Of a stretch of 64,000 nt of DNA, positions 10,072-20,868 are shown piece after piece. The DNA is taken from the NCBI RefSeq assembly GCF_003226325.1, contig NZ_PDOD01000003.1, positions 1 to 64,000 of the forward strand. Direction: 5' to 3'. Position 1 is the stretch's first letter. The number at the start of each line of letters is the position of its first letter. Made by a program: the position numbers and the translations under genes. The notes beneath the pieces were generated by a model. That model did no database searches, had not been told where the DNA came from, and worked only from the letters and a program-made list of their open reading frames with translations. This stretch comes from Salipaludibacillus keqinensis. Lineage in GTDB: Bacteria > Bacillota > Bacilli > Bacillales > Salisediminibacteriaceae.

Positions 10072-10572
10072 ATGGGTATAAAAGATTACACAGAAGAGCA
10101 GTTACATGAGATTTCGATGATTGAAGTGGCCTACGAGCTTCTTGAAGAACAGAAGAAACCAGCAGAGTACCATGCGTTATTAAAGCGTGTAGGAGATGTG
10201 AAAAAGCTTCCAGACGAGCAGTTAACAAGTAGAATTTCTCATCTATATACGGAAATGTCTATAGATGGACGTTTCGTAAACTTAGGTGACAATAGCTGGG
10301 GACTCCGTTCATGGTACCCGTTTGACCAAACGGAAGAAGAACTTTCTCAAGCAGCTACCAAAGCACGCAAAAAGAGAGCGAAAGAAAAAGAGGAAGAAGA
10401 CGATCGGTTCGATGAAGATCCTGAAGACTACGATGCGTTCGAAGATCTTGAAGATGAACTGGATGAGTTGGCGAATGAAGAAGATACAGATTTCGAAGAT
10501 CTTGATGAAGACGACGATTACGCAGATAGTGTAGACGGAGATCTAGATGATGAAGAGGACGAAACGAAATAA
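10072..10572 (+). CDS. rpoE: RNA polymerase delta subunit
   Basis: A 166-aa delta factor of Gram-positive RNA polymerase, which weakens non-specific DNA binding, speeds recycling and sharpens response to initiating NTP. The N-terminal HARE-HTH domain (residues ~1-90; MGIKDYTEEQLHE, then IDGRFVNLGDNSWGLRSWYP) is followed by an intrinsically disordered, almost entirely Asp/Glu tail (~105-166), the hallmark of the protein. I use the ATG at 10072 because B. subtilis RpoE begins MGIK; an ATG at 10069 and GTG at 10063 are also possible after AAAGGA. The rpoE-pyrG order is conserved in Bacillaceae. Confidence 0.95.
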   Translation: MGIKDYTEEQLHEISMIEVAYELLEEQKKPAEYHALLKRVGDVKKLPDEQLTSRISHLYTEMSIDGRFVNLGDNSWGLRSWYPFDQTEEELSQAATKARKKRAKEKEEEDDRFDEDPEDYDAFEDLEDELDELANEEDTDFEDLDEDDDYADSVDGDLDDEEDETK

Positions 10573-12564
<1,992 letters not shown>

Positions 12565-12572
12565 GATAGATG

Positions 12573-12622
12573 ATGCCTCTGAAGGAGCTGCCGCGCTAGT
12601 AGCTCATTCAGAGGCATTTTTT
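12573..12622 (+). terminator. Rho-independent terminator after pyrG
   Basis: An 11-bp perfect stem ATGCCTCTGAA/TTCAGAGGCAT with an inner GAGCT/AGCTC stem, followed by a T6 run. It lies in the convergent gap with the minus-strand DUF2529 gene. Confidence 0.93.
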
Positions 12623-12648
12623 GTTTGTTTTTTAGAGGAAACGAACCT

Positions 12649-13164
12649 TTAATCCAGTTCCGTATGTTCTTCCAACATCTCCATCACTGCAAAATATAAT
12701 TTATAGTAAAGGTGAAGCCCAATCAGCAAGTGAGGACTTCCGATTCGATTCCCTGATTCCATAGGCACAAGACCATTCTTCACACCTGTCGTAAACGAAA
12801 AATCCAGATCGACTACTGAAGAGTCCTCTATGTTAGAATGAATACCAATGACAGTTGATTGACCTTGAACCGCCTTGTTGGTTAAAGTTTCAATCATGTT
12901 TTCAGATAGGTCTTGGGACATCACGACAAGGGTATCCATCGCTGAAAAAGATGTTGATTCATCTGCAAGAAAGCTATCTGCAATGCGATCTTCTCCTAAG
13001 CAGGCTTGGGTCACAATTCCTTTCATTTCGTTTTCACCGTACCAGTAAATCCTTCCATCACTAACGATGCTTTGTGCAAGAATTCTTGCTGCATCTTCAA
13101 TGTCTTCATCGTATTGCGTCAATTTTTCTGTTAGTGCTTTCAATTGTGTGTCAAATATTTTCAT
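12649..13164 (-). CDS. ywjG: DUF2529 family protein (YwjG-like)
   Basis: A 171-aa cytoplasmic protein matching the B. subtilis YwjG/DUF2529 family by size and position (between pyrG and spo0F on the opposite strand). It has an SIS-like alternation of hydrophobic strands, for example GRIYWYGENEMKG near the N-terminus and AMDTLVVMSQDLSENMI in the middle, suggesting a sugar-isomerase-type fold. No catalytic residues or substrate can be named. It is transcribed against its neighbours and shares a convergent gap with pyrG. Confidence 0.8.
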   Translation of the reverse strand: MKIFDTQLKALTEKLTQYDEDIEDAARILAQSIVSDGRIYWYGENEMKGIVTQACLGEDRIADSFLADESTSFSAMDTLVVMSQDLSENMIETLTNKAVQGQSTVIGIHSNIEDSSVVDLDFSFTTGVKNGLVPMESGNRIGSPHLLIGLHLYYKLYFAVMEMLEEHTELD

Positions 13165-13507
13165 TGTGACTATCGTTCCTCTCTATTTTTACTTAGTATC
13201 GTCATTTTAACAGGCGTCAATAGGAAAAGCACGCTAGGGAGAAGTAGGGATATTTCATACATATTGTTCTTTAAAAAGAACATAATCCAAGAAAACAGTT
13301 GTACTTTATCGAACAGACCGCTATAATTGTATCTAAAGTCATGATAAAAAGGTATTTAATTACATAAAGGTCGCTTGATAGCCAATATTTGCTACATTTG
13401 GTAGAAGGAATTTGCCTTCGGAATCTCGAACCTATTAATGACTAGAATGGACAATTATGTCATTTTAATTTTCGATAAAGATTACAAGACTAAAAGGAGG
13501 ATGTGCT
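13165..13507 (+). other. Intergenic region between divergent ywjG and spo0F
   Basis: A 343-bp AT-rich region carrying the divergent promoters. The only signal I can point to is a sigma-H-like element (13404-13433). No RNA gene or repeat is seen; a 60-codon ORF here has no supporting features. Confidence 0.4.
13404..13433 (+). promoter_or_regulatory. Candidate sigma-H promoter of spo0F
   Basis: GAAGGAATT matches the sigma-H -35 consensus RnAGGAwWW. Twelve bases later CTCGAACCT keeps GAA of the GAAT -10 core. spo0F is sigma-H dependent in B. subtilis. The -10 is imperfect. Confidence 0.35.
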
Positions 13508-13876
13508 GTGGAAGAAAAATTATTGATTGTAGATGATCAATTTGGGATACGGGTATTGCTTAAAGAAGTTTTTGAGAAGGACGGATACGAAACGTATGAT
13601 GCATCCAACGGTGTGCAGGCATTGTCGATCATAGAAGAGCATAATCCAGACTTAGTGTTGTTAGATATGAAAATACCTGGAATGGATGGACTGGAAATTT
13701 TGAGAGAAATCAGAAAGAAAGAATTGACGACCAATGTGATTATGATGACGGCTTATGGCGAATTGGAAATGATTAACGAAGCAAAGAAATTAGGAGCGAT
13801 TGCGCACTTCGCGAAGCCCTTTGATATTGATGAAGTAAGGAATAAAATTCGAGATTTTTTTCAATCAATACAATAA
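13508..13876 (+). CDS. spo0F: Sporulation phosphorelay response regulator Spo0F
   Basis: A 122-aa single receiver domain with no output domain. It receives phosphate from sporulation histidine kinases and passes it to Spo0B and then Spo0A. The acidic pocket D9-D10, phospho-acceptor D53 ([12 protein letters not shown]), T81, H100 and K103 (FAKPF) are all present. The GTG at 13508 has AAGGAGG 7 nt upstream. It is upstream of fbaA as in B. subtilis. Confidence 0.96.
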   Translation: MEEKLLIVDDQFGIRVLLKEVFEKDGYETYDASNGVQALSIIEEHNPDLVLLDMKIPGMDGLEILREIRKKELTTNVIMMTAYGELEMINEAKKLGAIAHFAKPFDIDEVRNKIRDFFQSIQ

Positions 13877-13940
13877 ATATCACAATAAATATCGTCTGTT
13901 CTTGAATTATTCATATTCTTTTCGTGAAAAATACAGGCTA

Positions 13941-13951
13941 TATGCTATAAT
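13941..13951 (+). promoter_or_regulatory. Extended -10 promoter for fbaA
   Basis: TATGCTATAAT is a perfect extended -10 (TRTGNTATAAT) between spo0F and fbaA. The -35 is poor, as is common for extended -10 promoters. It predicts a leader of about 195 nt. Confidence 0.65.
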
Positions 13952-13987
13952 GGTTTTGTGAGTCTGGCTGTATGGATTGGCCGTGAC

Positions 13988-14010
13988 AATGATCGTTCAT
14001 GGTCATTTTT
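13988..14010 (+). terminator. Terminator-like hairpin in the fbaA leader
   Basis: A 7-bp stem AATGATC/GGTCATT with a 6-nt loop runs into five Ts, about 30 nt after the predicted start site. A second hairpin (14041-14075) follows. It could be an attenuator or a terminator for read-through from spo0F. Confidence 0.45.
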
Positions 14011-14153
14011 GTTGAGAACGCCCGAAATGTACAAATGATTAAGATGGTGATGAACCTCGGTTCGCTGCTAATCTTATTATTTGTATGTTTGTTCTGTATA
14101 AATCTTTTACAGTCAGGTGAATACCGCACGGAATTCAAAGGAGGAACTTAAGA

Positions 14154-15017
14154 ATGCCTTTAGTATCAATGAAAGAAATGCTCGAAACAGCAAAAGCAAA
14201 CTCATATGGAGTTGGTCAATTTAACTTGAACAACCTTGAGTTTACACAAGCAATCTTGCAAGCTGCAGAAGAAGAACAATCTCCAGTTATTTTAGGTGTA
14301 TCTGAAGGAGCTGCTCGTTACATGGGTGGATTCCACACTGTTGTAGCGATGGTTGAATCTTTAATGGCAGAATACGAAACAACTGTACCAGTGGCGATCC
14401 ACTTAGACCACGGTTCAAGCTTCGAGAAGTGTGTAGAAGCGATGTATGCAGGTTTCACATCTGTAATGATCGACGGTTCTCACCACCCTCTTGAAGAGAA
14501 TATTGCTTTAACAAAAAAAGTCGTTGACGTGGCTCACTCATTAGGGATTTCTGTAGAAGCTGAACTTGGTCGTATCGGTGGTCAAGAAGATGACCTTATT
14601 GTTGATGATGCAGAAGCAGCTTATGCAATTCCTGCAGAGTGTGACCAGTTAATCCGTGAAACGAATGTAGATTGCTTTGCTCCTGCATTAGGATCTGTTC
14701 ACGGTCCATATAAAGGCGAACCAAACCTTGGTTTCGACCGCATGGAAGAAGTTTCAAACTTAACAGACGTTCCACTTGTTCTTCACGGTGGAACTGGAAT
14801 CCCGACTCATGATATTAAAAAGGCGATTTCCTTTGGTACAGCTAAGATCAACGTAAACACAGAGAACCAAATCACTTCTGTGAAGCGTGTTCGTGAAGTA
14901 TTAAATGAAAATCCTGACATGATCGATCCTCGTAAATACCTTGGACCAGCGCGTGAAGCGATTAAAGAAACAGTCATCGGTAAAATGCGTGAATTCGGTT
15001 CTTCAGGTAAAGCGTAA
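14154..15017 (+). CDS. fbaA: Class II fructose-bisphosphate aldolase
   Basis: A 287-aa zinc-dependent aldolase of glycolysis and gluconeogenesis that splits fructose-1,6-bisphosphate to DHAP and GAP. The catalytic Asp and zinc-ligand His are in [13 protein letters not shown], followed by [26 protein letters not shown] with a further zinc His, and VLHGGTGIP with a third His and phosphate-binding glycines. AAAGGAGGAAC gives a strong ribosome-binding site. Codon use looks biased to favoured codons, as expected for high expression. It is followed by the fsa gene. Confidence 0.97.
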   Translation: MPLVSMKEMLETAKANSYGVGQFNLNNLEFTQAILQAAEEEQSPVILGVSEGAARYMGGFHTVVAMVESLMAEYETTVPVAIHLDHGSSFEKCVEAMYAGFTSVMIDGSHHPLEENIALTKKVVDVAHSLGISVEAELGRIGGQEDDLIVDDAEAAYAIPAECDQLIRETNVDCFAPALGSVHGPYKGEPNLGFDRMEEVSNLTDVPLVLHGGTGIPTHDIKKAISFGTAKINVNTENQITSVKRVREVLNENPDMIDPRKYLGPAREAIKETVIGKMREFGSSGKA

Positions 15018-15029
15018 GTTAAATAATGT

Positions 15030-15055
15030 GTAGCACCAACACTTGTTGGTGCTAC
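15030..15055. repeat. GTAG...CTAC palindrome between fbaA and fsa
   Basis: An 11-bp perfect stem GTAGCACCAAC/GTTGGTGCTAC around a 4-nt loop. The downstream bases (TAATAATTC) are not a proper T-run, so it is a poor terminator. Its GTAGCACC arms recur at 30616, 32145 and 43355. Confidence 0.6.
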
Positions 15056-15116
15056 TAATAATTCTTCTAAGTAAGCGTTATCATGGTATTCTAACTCTAA
15101 TTGGAGAGGTGAAAGA

Positions 15117-15761
15117 ATGAAATTTTTCATAGATACGGCAAATATAGATGAAATTAAAGAAGCCCATTCATTAGGGATTTTAGCTGGAGTCACGACAAAT
15201 CCATCCCTTGTCGCTAAAGAAGGGATTGATTTTCATGAACGGCTAAGAGAGATTACCAGTTTTGTTTCGGGCTCTGTCAGTGCTGAAGTGATTGCCACAG
15301 ATGCAGAAGGCATGATTGAAGAGGGGAAAGAACTGGCCGCGATTGCGCCTAATATTACCGTGAAAGTACCGATGACATTAGAAGGTTTGAAAGCTGTTCG
15401 GGCGTTCAGCGAGCTAAATATAAAAACCAATGTTACCCTTGTTTTCTCGGCAAATCAGGCTTTGCTAGCTGCGAGAGCAGGTGCTTCATATGTGTCTCCT
15501 TTCCTCGGAAGACTGGATGACATCGGGCAGAATGGACTGGATTTGATTACGACGATCTCAGAAATGTTCATCATTCATGATATCGACACGGAAATTATTG
15601 CTGCATCGATTCGTCACCCGCAACACGTCACTGAATCGGCTCTTAGAGGTGCCCATATCGCCACGGTTCCCCTAAAGGTAATTGGTCAGCTTGTCCAACA
15701 TCCTTTAACAGATGCTGGGATTGAGAAATTCCTTTCCGACTGGAATAAAGCTAATAATTAA
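15117..15761 (+). CDS. fsa: Fructose-6-phosphate aldolase / transaldolase-like protein
   Basis: A 214-aa member of the short transaldolase family (TalC/FSA; YwjH/Tal in B. subtilis). The Schiff-base lysine is K83 in ITVKVPMT; the family start [16 protein letters not shown] and [13 protein letters not shown] are intact. The short subfamily contains both fructose-6-phosphate aldolases and true transaldolases, and the sequence alone does not settle which; location next to fbaA fits sugar-phosphate metabolism either way. Start 15117 has GGAGAGGTG upstream. Two hairpins follow the stop. Confidence 0.92.
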   Translation: MKFFIDTANIDEIKEAHSLGILAGVTTNPSLVAKEGIDFHERLREITSFVSGSVSAEVIATDAEGMIEEGKELAAIAPNITVKVPMTLEGLKAVRAFSELNIKTNVTLVFSANQALLAARAGASYVSPFLGRLDDIGQNGLDLITTISEMFIIHDIDTEIIAASIRHPQHVTESALRGAHIATVPLKVIGQLVQHPLTDAGIEKFLSDWNKANN

Positions 15762-15768
15762 TGAATAG

Positions 15769-15835
15769 GTTTGAGCTGGACTCAAACTGAGAATAAGATA
15801 AAGAAAGGCACCTTTTAAAAGGTGCCTTTCCTTCT
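15769..15835 (+). terminator. Tandem hairpins/terminator after fsa
   Basis: The first hairpin is GTTTGAG/CTCAAAC (15769-15787). The second has a 9-bp stem AAAGGCACC/GGTGCCTTT (15804-15829) followed by a T/C-rich tail. The second is the likely terminator. Confidence 0.8.
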
Positions 15836-15962
15836 ATCTCCAAACAAAAGATTTTTCTTTGAAAATGACTGTCTAAATGACATGAACATCGTGTAAAATG
15901 GAGATTAAGAAAATGAGTAAATGAAGATAACTTAATGTAAGACAGAAGGGAAGCTGTTTTTT

Positions 15963-17249
15963 ATGGACAAACTATTGGTCGAAGGCGGGCATCCTTTAGA
16001 GGGAACCGTTCAAATCAGTGGAGCAAAAAATAGTGCGGTGGCGCTTATTCCGGCCGCTCTTATGGCTGATTCAACAGTAACAATTGATAATCTGCCCGAC
16101 ATATCTGATGTAGAAACGCTGTCATATTTACTTGAAGAAATAGGTGGGAAAACAGAGTTGGATAACGATACCCTCGTCATTCATCCTGAAAATATGTTTT
16201 CCATGCCTCTTCCAAATGGCCGGGTGAAACAACTGCGAGCCTCTTATTATATGATGGGAGCGATGCTGGGTAAATTTAATAAAGCGGTGATCGGATTGCC
16301 GGGTGGATGTAACCTTGGACCGCGTCCGATTGATCAGCACATTAAAGGTTTCGAGGCATTGGGAGCGAAAGTTACCAATGAACAAGGAGCGATTTATCTC
16401 CAAGCGGAACAACTGACAGGTGCTAGGATTTACTTGGACGTAGTCAGTGTTGGTGCAACGATTAACATTATGCTTGCGGCAGTAAAGGCTAAAGGGCAAA
16501 CAATCATTGAAAATGCAGCGAAAGAACCGGAAATCATTGATGTAGCAACCTTGCTCACAAGTATGGGTGCAAACATCAAGGGTGCGGGGACAAATGTGAT
16601 TAGAATCGATGGAGTAGACAAGTTAGAAGGGTGTCGCCATTCGATTATTCCAGACCGAATTGAAGCGGGGACTTATATGATCATTGCTGCTTCAATGGGT
16701 AAAGCTGTAACGGTCGATAATGTGATACCTCTCCACTTAGAGTCGCTAAGCTCTAAATTACGGGAAATGGGCGTACATGTAGAGGCAAAAGACGATTCCA
16801 TCTACATAGAAAGCCGAGATAAGCTAAGTCCAGTAGACGTGAAAACTCTTGTCTACCCTGGTTTTGCTACGGATTTACAGCAGCCGTTTACGAGTTTGCT
16901 CACGAAAGCAGAAGGTTCTAGCATGGTAACAGATACCATTTATGGGGCTAGGTTCAAACACATTGATGAATTAAGACGAATGGGTGCGAACATTAAAGTT
17001 GAAGGGCGCTCGGCTCTTGTAAATGGAGGTTCACGTCTTCAAGGTGCAAAAGTGAGAGCCAGCGACTTAAGAGCAGGAGCTGCTTTGGTTGTAGCCGGAT
17101 TAATGAGTGAAGGTGTCACCGAAATCACCGGCGTGAACCATATTGACCGCGGATATGCTAAGTTGGAAGAGAAATTAAAAGGGCTTGGCGCAAATATTTG
17201 GCGTGAAGCATTGAATGCACAAGAATTAGAAGAGATCAAAAGCTCATAA
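15963..17249 (+). CDS. murAB: UDP-N-acetylglucosamine 1-carboxyvinyltransferase, second paralogue
   Basis: A 428-aa MurA enzyme, the first committed step of peptidoglycan precursor synthesis (transfer of enolpyruvate from PEP to UDP-GlcNAc). [19 protein letters not shown] carries the active-site Cys (C115 in E. coli); GAKNS near residue 20 and [13 protein letters not shown] near the C-terminus are family motifs. It lies between fsa and rho, the position of murAB (murZ) in Bacillus. The main paralogue murAA is at 56580-57911. Low-GC Gram-positives usually have both, with murAA the major enzyme. An AAGGGAAG site lies ~12 nt before the ATG. Confidence 0.95.
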   Translation: MDKLLVEGGHPLEGTVQISGAKNSAVALIPAALMADSTVTIDNLPDISDVETLSYLLEEIGGKTELDNDTLVIHPENMFSMPLPNGRVKQLRASYYMMGAMLGKFNKAVIGLPGGCNLGPRPIDQHIKGFEALGAKVTNEQGAIYLQAEQLTGARIYLDVVSVGATINIMLAAVKAKGQTIIENAAKEPEIIDVATLLTSMGANIKGAGTNVIRIDGVDKLEGCRHSIIPDRIEAGTYMIIAASMGKAVTVDNVIPLHLESLSSKLREMGVHVEAKDDSIYIESRDKLSPVDVKTLVYPGFATDLQQPFTSLLTKAEGSSMVTDTIYGARFKHIDELRRMGANIKVEGRSALVNGGSRLQGAKVRASDLRAGAALVVAGLMSEGVTEITGVNHIDRGYAKLEEKLKGLGANIWREALNAQELEEIKSS

Positions 17250-17622
17250 TCGATCGACTTAAAGTAAAGCATCGATTTATTGATGAAAAGCATTTTTTTC
17301 GAAAAAACCTGATTTAATCATACGCTGAGGGTGAATTCCCTCAGTGCTCTTTTCATTGAAAGAGAGTTTATCCTTGTGTAAATAGGGGAAATATGCTTAG
17401 ATGAAGAGTGTACAAGCCATCCAGCATGGCTCAATATAAGACTTTTTCAACGATAAAATCCCTTCCTACCTCATGATACTTCATAATCAGCTTCTGGTTT
17501 AAACATCATCCAACATTCCAGACTCAAACTCAAACAGGTATAGAATTCCATAAAATGAAGTCGTATTCCCTGAGGTTAAACATGTAACAGGAAACGAATA
17601 TAGAAAAGGTGTGATGAAACGC
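17250..17622 (+). other. Intergenic region murAB-rho (rho leader)
   Basis: This 373-bp region holds the murAB terminator and the upstream region of rho. A weak TTCCAG-17-TATAGA pair is near 17517-17545. B. subtilis rho is autoregulated through Rho-dependent termination in its leader, but I cannot identify a rut site by eye. Confidence 0.35.
17323..17354 (+). terminator. Terminator after murAB
   Basis: A 7-9-bp stem around CTGAGGG/CCCTCAG (17325-17331 with 17338-17344), followed by TGCTCTTTTC. The U-tract is modest. Confidence 0.7.
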
Positions 17623-18900
17623 ATGGGCGTGACATTGAAAGAAATGGAGCATATGAAGCTCAAAGAATTATATCAGTTGGCGAAAGAACACAAAGTTCAG
17701 TATTACAGCCAGCTAACGAAAAAAGAATTGATTTTTGCCATTTTCAAAAAGCAGGCAGAAAATGAAGACTTGATGTTCATGGAAGGCATCCTTGAGATTA
17801 TCACCTCAGAAGGTTTCGGCTTCTTACGATCGAATACTTATAAGCCGAGCACTCAAGATATTTATATCTCTGCATCGCAGATCCGCCGCTTCCAATTGAG
17901 AAACGGAGACAGCGTCTCTGGGAAAGTAAGAAAACCAAAAGAGAATGAACGTTACTACGGATTGCTTCAAGTGGCTGCAGTCAATGGGGAAGATCCTGAA
18001 AAGGCCAAAGAACGTCCTCACTTTCCACAACTTACTCCTTTATATCCGGATCATAAACTTACATTAGAGTACCAACCTAACATGATCGCCTCACGTGTGC
18101 TTGATATGATTTCTCCTGTAGGGTACGGCCAGCGTGGTCTCATTGTTGCACCGCCGAAAGCAGGGAAAACGCTCTTGCTGAAAGAAGTAGCTAATAGCAT
18201 TGCTAAAAATCATCCGGAAGTAGAACTCATGGTCCTGTTAATTGATGAGCGTCCTGAAGAAGTGACTGATATGGAACGATCCGTAAAAGGAGAAGTTGTC
18301 AGCTCAACGTTTGATGAAGTTCCGGAAAATCATATTAAAGTAGCTGAACTGGTTTTGGATCGGGCGATGCGTCTAGTTGAAGCGAAGAAAGACGTGGTCA
18401 TTCTGATGGACAGTATTACTCGTCTTGCCAGAGCTTATAACTTAGTCATCCCGCCAAGTGGACGAACACTCTCCGGTGGTATTGACCCGGCCAGTTTCCA
18501 CCGTCCAAAGCGATTCTTTGGTGCAGCAAGAAACATTGAAGAAGGTGGAAGTTTAACGATTCTTGCCACAGCACTTGTTGAAACGGGATCTCGTATGGAC
18601 GACGTGATTTACGAAGAGTTCAAAGGAACAGGAAACATGGAACTTCACCTCGACCGTAAATTGGCTGAACGACGGATTTATCCAGCCATTGATATTCGTC
18701 GCTCTAGTACGCGCCGCGAAGAATTGCTATTACCTAAGAAACAAATCGAAAACTTATGGGCGTTCAGAAAAACGATGAACGACCAGCCCGATTTCCTCGA
18801 TCGCTTCTTGAAAAAAGTTCGGAATACAAAAACGAACGACGAATTTTTCGAGGCTTTTGAGCAGGAGAAAACAAGCAAGCCTCGTGTTCGCAATACGTAA
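17623..18900 (+). CDS. rho: Transcription termination factor Rho
   Basis: A 425-aa hexameric RNA-dependent ATPase that ends transcription of untranslated RNA. In order: Rho-N helical domain (~1-45, [15 protein letters not shown]), cold-shock RNA-binding domain (~50-120, [13 protein letters not shown] and [12 protein letters not shown]), and RecA-like motor with Walker A APPKAGKT, Walker B VVILMDSI and the Q/R-loop region [20 protein letters not shown]. The ATG at 17623 lies ~10 nt after AAAGGTG; the ATG at 17614 overlaps that site. The rho-rpmE-tdk order is typical of Bacilli. Confidence 0.97.
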   Translation: MGVTLKEMEHMKLKELYQLAKEHKVQYYSQLTKKELIFAIFKKQAENEDLMFMEGILEIITSEGFGFLRSNTYKPSTQDIYISASQIRRFQLRNGDSVSGKVRKPKENERYYGLLQVAAVNGEDPEKAKERPHFPQLTPLYPDHKLTLEYQPNMIASRVLDMISPVGYGQRGLIVAPPKAGKTLLLKEVANSIAKNHPEVELMVLLIDERPEEVTDMERSVKGEVVSSTFDEVPENHIKVAELVLDRAMRLVEAKKDVVILMDSITRLARAYNLVIPPSGRTLSGGIDPASFHRPKRFFGAARNIEEGGSLTILATALVETGSRMDDVIYEEFKGTGNMELHLDRKLAERRIYPAIDIRRSSTRREELLLPKKQIENLWAFRKTMNDQPDFLDRFLKKVRNTKTNDEFFEAFEQEKTSKPRVRNT

Positions 18901-18989
18901 AGGGGTTTCGACTAGAGATGCGTGTCTTTTAGTCGGAATCTAAAAGACAACCGAATGGATCGATTTATAGAATCTTTTAAATCTAACTA

Positions 18990-19018
18990 TTGCTTTCTTA
19001 GCAATCTGTTGTTATAAT
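18990..19018 (+). promoter_or_regulatory. Sigma-A promoter for rpmE
   Basis: TTGCTT - 17 bp - TATAAT, upstream of the L31 gene. A T-less 9-bp hairpin (GTCTTTTAG/CTAAAAGAC, 18924-18948) sits between rho and this promoter. Confidence 0.8.
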
Positions 19019-19100
19019 TTCGTCATGTGTGAAAAAGGTCTAAATAGACTGGAATTGTAACTCTGTTTCGAAAGATTCAGGGCGGAAGGAGATGAAAAGC

Positions 19101-19340
19101 ATGAGAGAAGGAATTCACCCGAATTATCGTAAAGTGGTCTTCAAGGATACAAGCACAGGTTTCATGTTCTTGACAGGATCTACTCGTTATTCAAAAGACA
19201 CAGTTGAGTTTGAGGGCGAAACATACCCGCTAATCAACGTGGAAGTAAGTTCGGATTCCCACCCATTCTACACAGGTAAGCAAAAGTTTGCCGATGCAGG
19301 TGGACGTGTGGACAAGTTCAAGAAGAAATACGGTATGTAA
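19101..19340 (+). CDS. rpmE2: 50S ribosomal protein L31, type B
   Basis: A 79-aa L31 of the zinc-free (C-minus, type B) form: it lacks the CxxC pairs of type A and has the extended middle [21 protein letters not shown]-like region ending [10 protein letters not shown] and [12 protein letters not shown]31 bridges the ribosomal subunits. The ATG at 19101 is 9 nt after GAAGGAG; an ATG at 19092 would touch the site. It lies between rho and tdk, where B. subtilis has the zinc-binding rpmE. No Zur-like box is evident upstream and the promoter looks constitutive, so this may be the main L31 rather than a zinc-starvation backup. Confidence 0.93.
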   Translation: MREGIHPNYRKVVFKDTSTGFMFLTGSTRYSKDTVEFEGETYPLINVEVSSDSHPFYTGKQKFADAGGRVDKFKKKYGM

Positions 19341-19360
19341 TCAAACAACCACATCATCAA

Positions 19361-19393
19361 AACAGGCAAGGGTTGCTCTTGCCTGTTTTTTTT
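19361..19393 (+). terminator. Rho-independent terminator after rpmE
   Basis: A perfect 10-bp stem AACAGGCAAG/CTTGCCTGTT with a 7-nt loop and a run of eight Ts. Confidence 0.95.
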
Positions 19394-19558
19394 GCCTGAA
19401 AAAGAGAAATGTTCCATTAAAATAGATGTTTTCACCCCTATAAAGCGTTGATTAGAGGGGATCATTCTCGTCATAAGATTACATAATAAGCTATCAATTT
19501 TTTTTGTGGGGTAGCTTTTTGAAATAACATGTAAATCGACTTAATTCGAAAAAATTCA

Positions 19559-19588
19559 TTGTTTTGTGACTGCCTCAGCGACTATAAT
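19559..19588 (+). promoter_or_regulatory. Sigma-A promoter for tdk
   Basis: TTGTTT - 18 bp - TATAAT, giving a leader of about 95 nt. Confidence 0.7.
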
Positions 19589-19690
19589 AGAGAAGTCATT
19601 AGTTCGAATTTTATCGTGGACAGAATATAAATTACACAGCAATGAAGCGCGAAATACACCGAAAACACAAGAGAACGGGAGAGTCTTAAC

Positions 19691-20317
19691 ATGCATTTAA
19701 CAAGGAGAGAAGGCTGGTTGGAAGTCGTATGCGGAAGTATGTTCTCGGGGAAATCCGAAGAACTGATTCGACGAGTGCGAAGAGCCAGTTTTGGGCGCCA
19801 GAAGATTCAAGTTTTCAAGCCGCAAATGGACAACCGTTACAGCGAAAAAGAAGTGGTGTCCCACAATGGTACGAAAGTGTATGCCTATCCAATCCAAAAA
19901 GCAACGGACATTCTCGATCAATTAGAGAAAGACACGCAAGTCGTAGCGATTGACGAAGTTCAATTCTTCGATGGTCAAATTACCGATATTGTTCAAAACT
20001 TAGCCGATGAAGGAATCCGCGTCATTGTCGCCGGATTAGATCAGGATTTCCGTGGAGAACCCTTTGGCTATATGCCAGCGCTCATGGCTTTAGCAGAAAC
20101 GGTAAGTAAACTCCAAGCCATTTGTTTATCATGTGGCTCTCCAGCAAGTAGAACTCAACGCCTCATTGATGGCGAACCTGCCTCCTATGACGATCCAATC
20201 ATTCTCGTTGGAGCATCGGAATCGTACGAGCCTCGTTGCCGTCATTGTCATGAAGTTCCAGGGCATCCCACGTTAGACAATTTAAAAGATCAGCAGACGA
20301 TCACTGCCAGCAAATAA
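19691..20317 (+). CDS. tdk: Thymidine kinase
   Basis: A 208-aa type II thymidine kinase that phosphorylates thymidine to dTMP for nucleoside salvage. The P-loop is [15 protein letters not shown] (residues ~16-30), AIDEVQFF is the Walker B/catalytic segment, and a C-terminal structural zinc site is formed by CLSCG and CRHCHEVPG. Start ATG 19691; an AGAG-type ribosome-binding site lies a few bases before it. Length is slightly above the usual ~190-195 aa because of a short C-terminal tail. Confidence 0.97.
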   Translation: MHLTRREGWLEVVCGSMFSGKSEELIRRVRRASFGRQKIQVFKPQMDNRYSEKEVVSHNGTKVYAYPIQKATDILDQLEKDTQVVAIDEVQFFDGQITDIVQNLADEGIRVIVAGLDQDFRGEPFGYMPALMALAETVSKLQAICLSCGSPASRTQRLIDGEPASYDDPIILVGASESYEPRCRHCHEVPGHPTLDNLKDQQTITASK

Positions 20318-20322
20318 TCTTC

Positions 20323-20352
20323 ATCCCTCACATTTAGTGGGGGATTTTTTTG
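20323..20352 (+). terminator. Rho-independent terminator after tdk
   Basis: A 9-bp stem ATCCCTCAC/GTGGGGGAT (one G-T pair), a 5-nt loop and seven Ts. Confidence 0.92.
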
Positions 20353-20389
20353 TTTTTGGTGGTGTGGGTGTTTGGGAGAAGAGTTTTGA

Positions 20390-20707
20390 CTTATCGGTAG
20401 AAAATGGAGGGGCACGAGTTAAAGGAGGTCGATAAAAAGATTTATCGGTAGAAAAAGGAGAGGATCGAGGTAAAAAAGGTCGATAAAAGAGTTTATCGGT
20501 AGAAAATGGAGGGGCACGAGTTAAAGGAGGTCGATAAAAAGATTTATCGGTAGAAAAAGGAGAGGATCGAGGTAAAAAAGGTCGATAAAAGAGTTTATCG
20601 GTAGAAAACGGAGAGGCGCGAGTTAGAAGAGGTCGATAAAAAGACTTATCGGTAGAAAATAGAGAGGGGCGAGCTGAAAAAGGTCGAAAAGAAAGTTTAT
20701 CGGTAGA
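20390..20707. repeat. 51-bp tandem repeat array (six full units plus a partial)
   Basis: Units start at 20390, 20441, 20492, 20543, 20594, 20645 and, truncated, at 20696, spaced exactly 51 bp. Each opens with TTATCGGTAGAAAA and ends with GGTCGATAAA, except that the sixth has GGTCGAAAAG, so most junctions form a palindrome (CGATAAA...TTTATCG). Two sub-types alternate: units 1 and 3 are identical and units 2 and 4 are identical, indicating recent duplication of a 102-bp dimer. Because 51 is a multiple of three, the minus strand keeps an open frame; I do not regard it as a gene. Confidence 0.95.
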
Positions 20708-20868
20708 CATAAGAGAATAGTCAGGGAAAAACAGCCGACACCCTTAAACAGCAAACACAAGTTCTGAAACTTACTTCTCTTCAAAAAAAGTTCGTACTAA
20801 AAGCATTCTCAGTCTTTTTGTATGGAATTACCTTGAGGCGGAAAACCTATTCTGTAAGAGGTGATCAG

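Larger units (their letters stand above)
19341..19690 (+). other. Intergenic region rpmE-tdk
   Basis: 350 bp holding the rpmE terminator (19361-19393) and the tdk promoter (19559-19588). The AT-rich stretch between them shows nothing else. Confidence 0.5.
20318..20868 (+). other. Intergenic region tdk-lipoprotein
   Basis: Contains the tdk terminator, the 51-bp array and about 160 bp of unremarkable sequence before the lipoprotein gene. No convincing promoter could be assigned. Confidence 0.5.

Noticed and set aside
13144-13326. 60-codon ORF between ywjG and spo0F
   Set aside because: Overlaps the ywjG start region, AT-driven composition, no ribosome-binding site.
20390-20707. CRISPR-like regular spacing
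   Set aside because: The whole 51-bp unit is repeated with no unique spacers, and no cas genes are nearby.
20321-20710. Minus-strand 129-codon ORF with FSTDK repeats across the 51-bp array
   Set aside because: The open frame follows automatically from a 51-bp (17-codon) repeat; no ribosome-binding site, and it runs over the tdk terminator.
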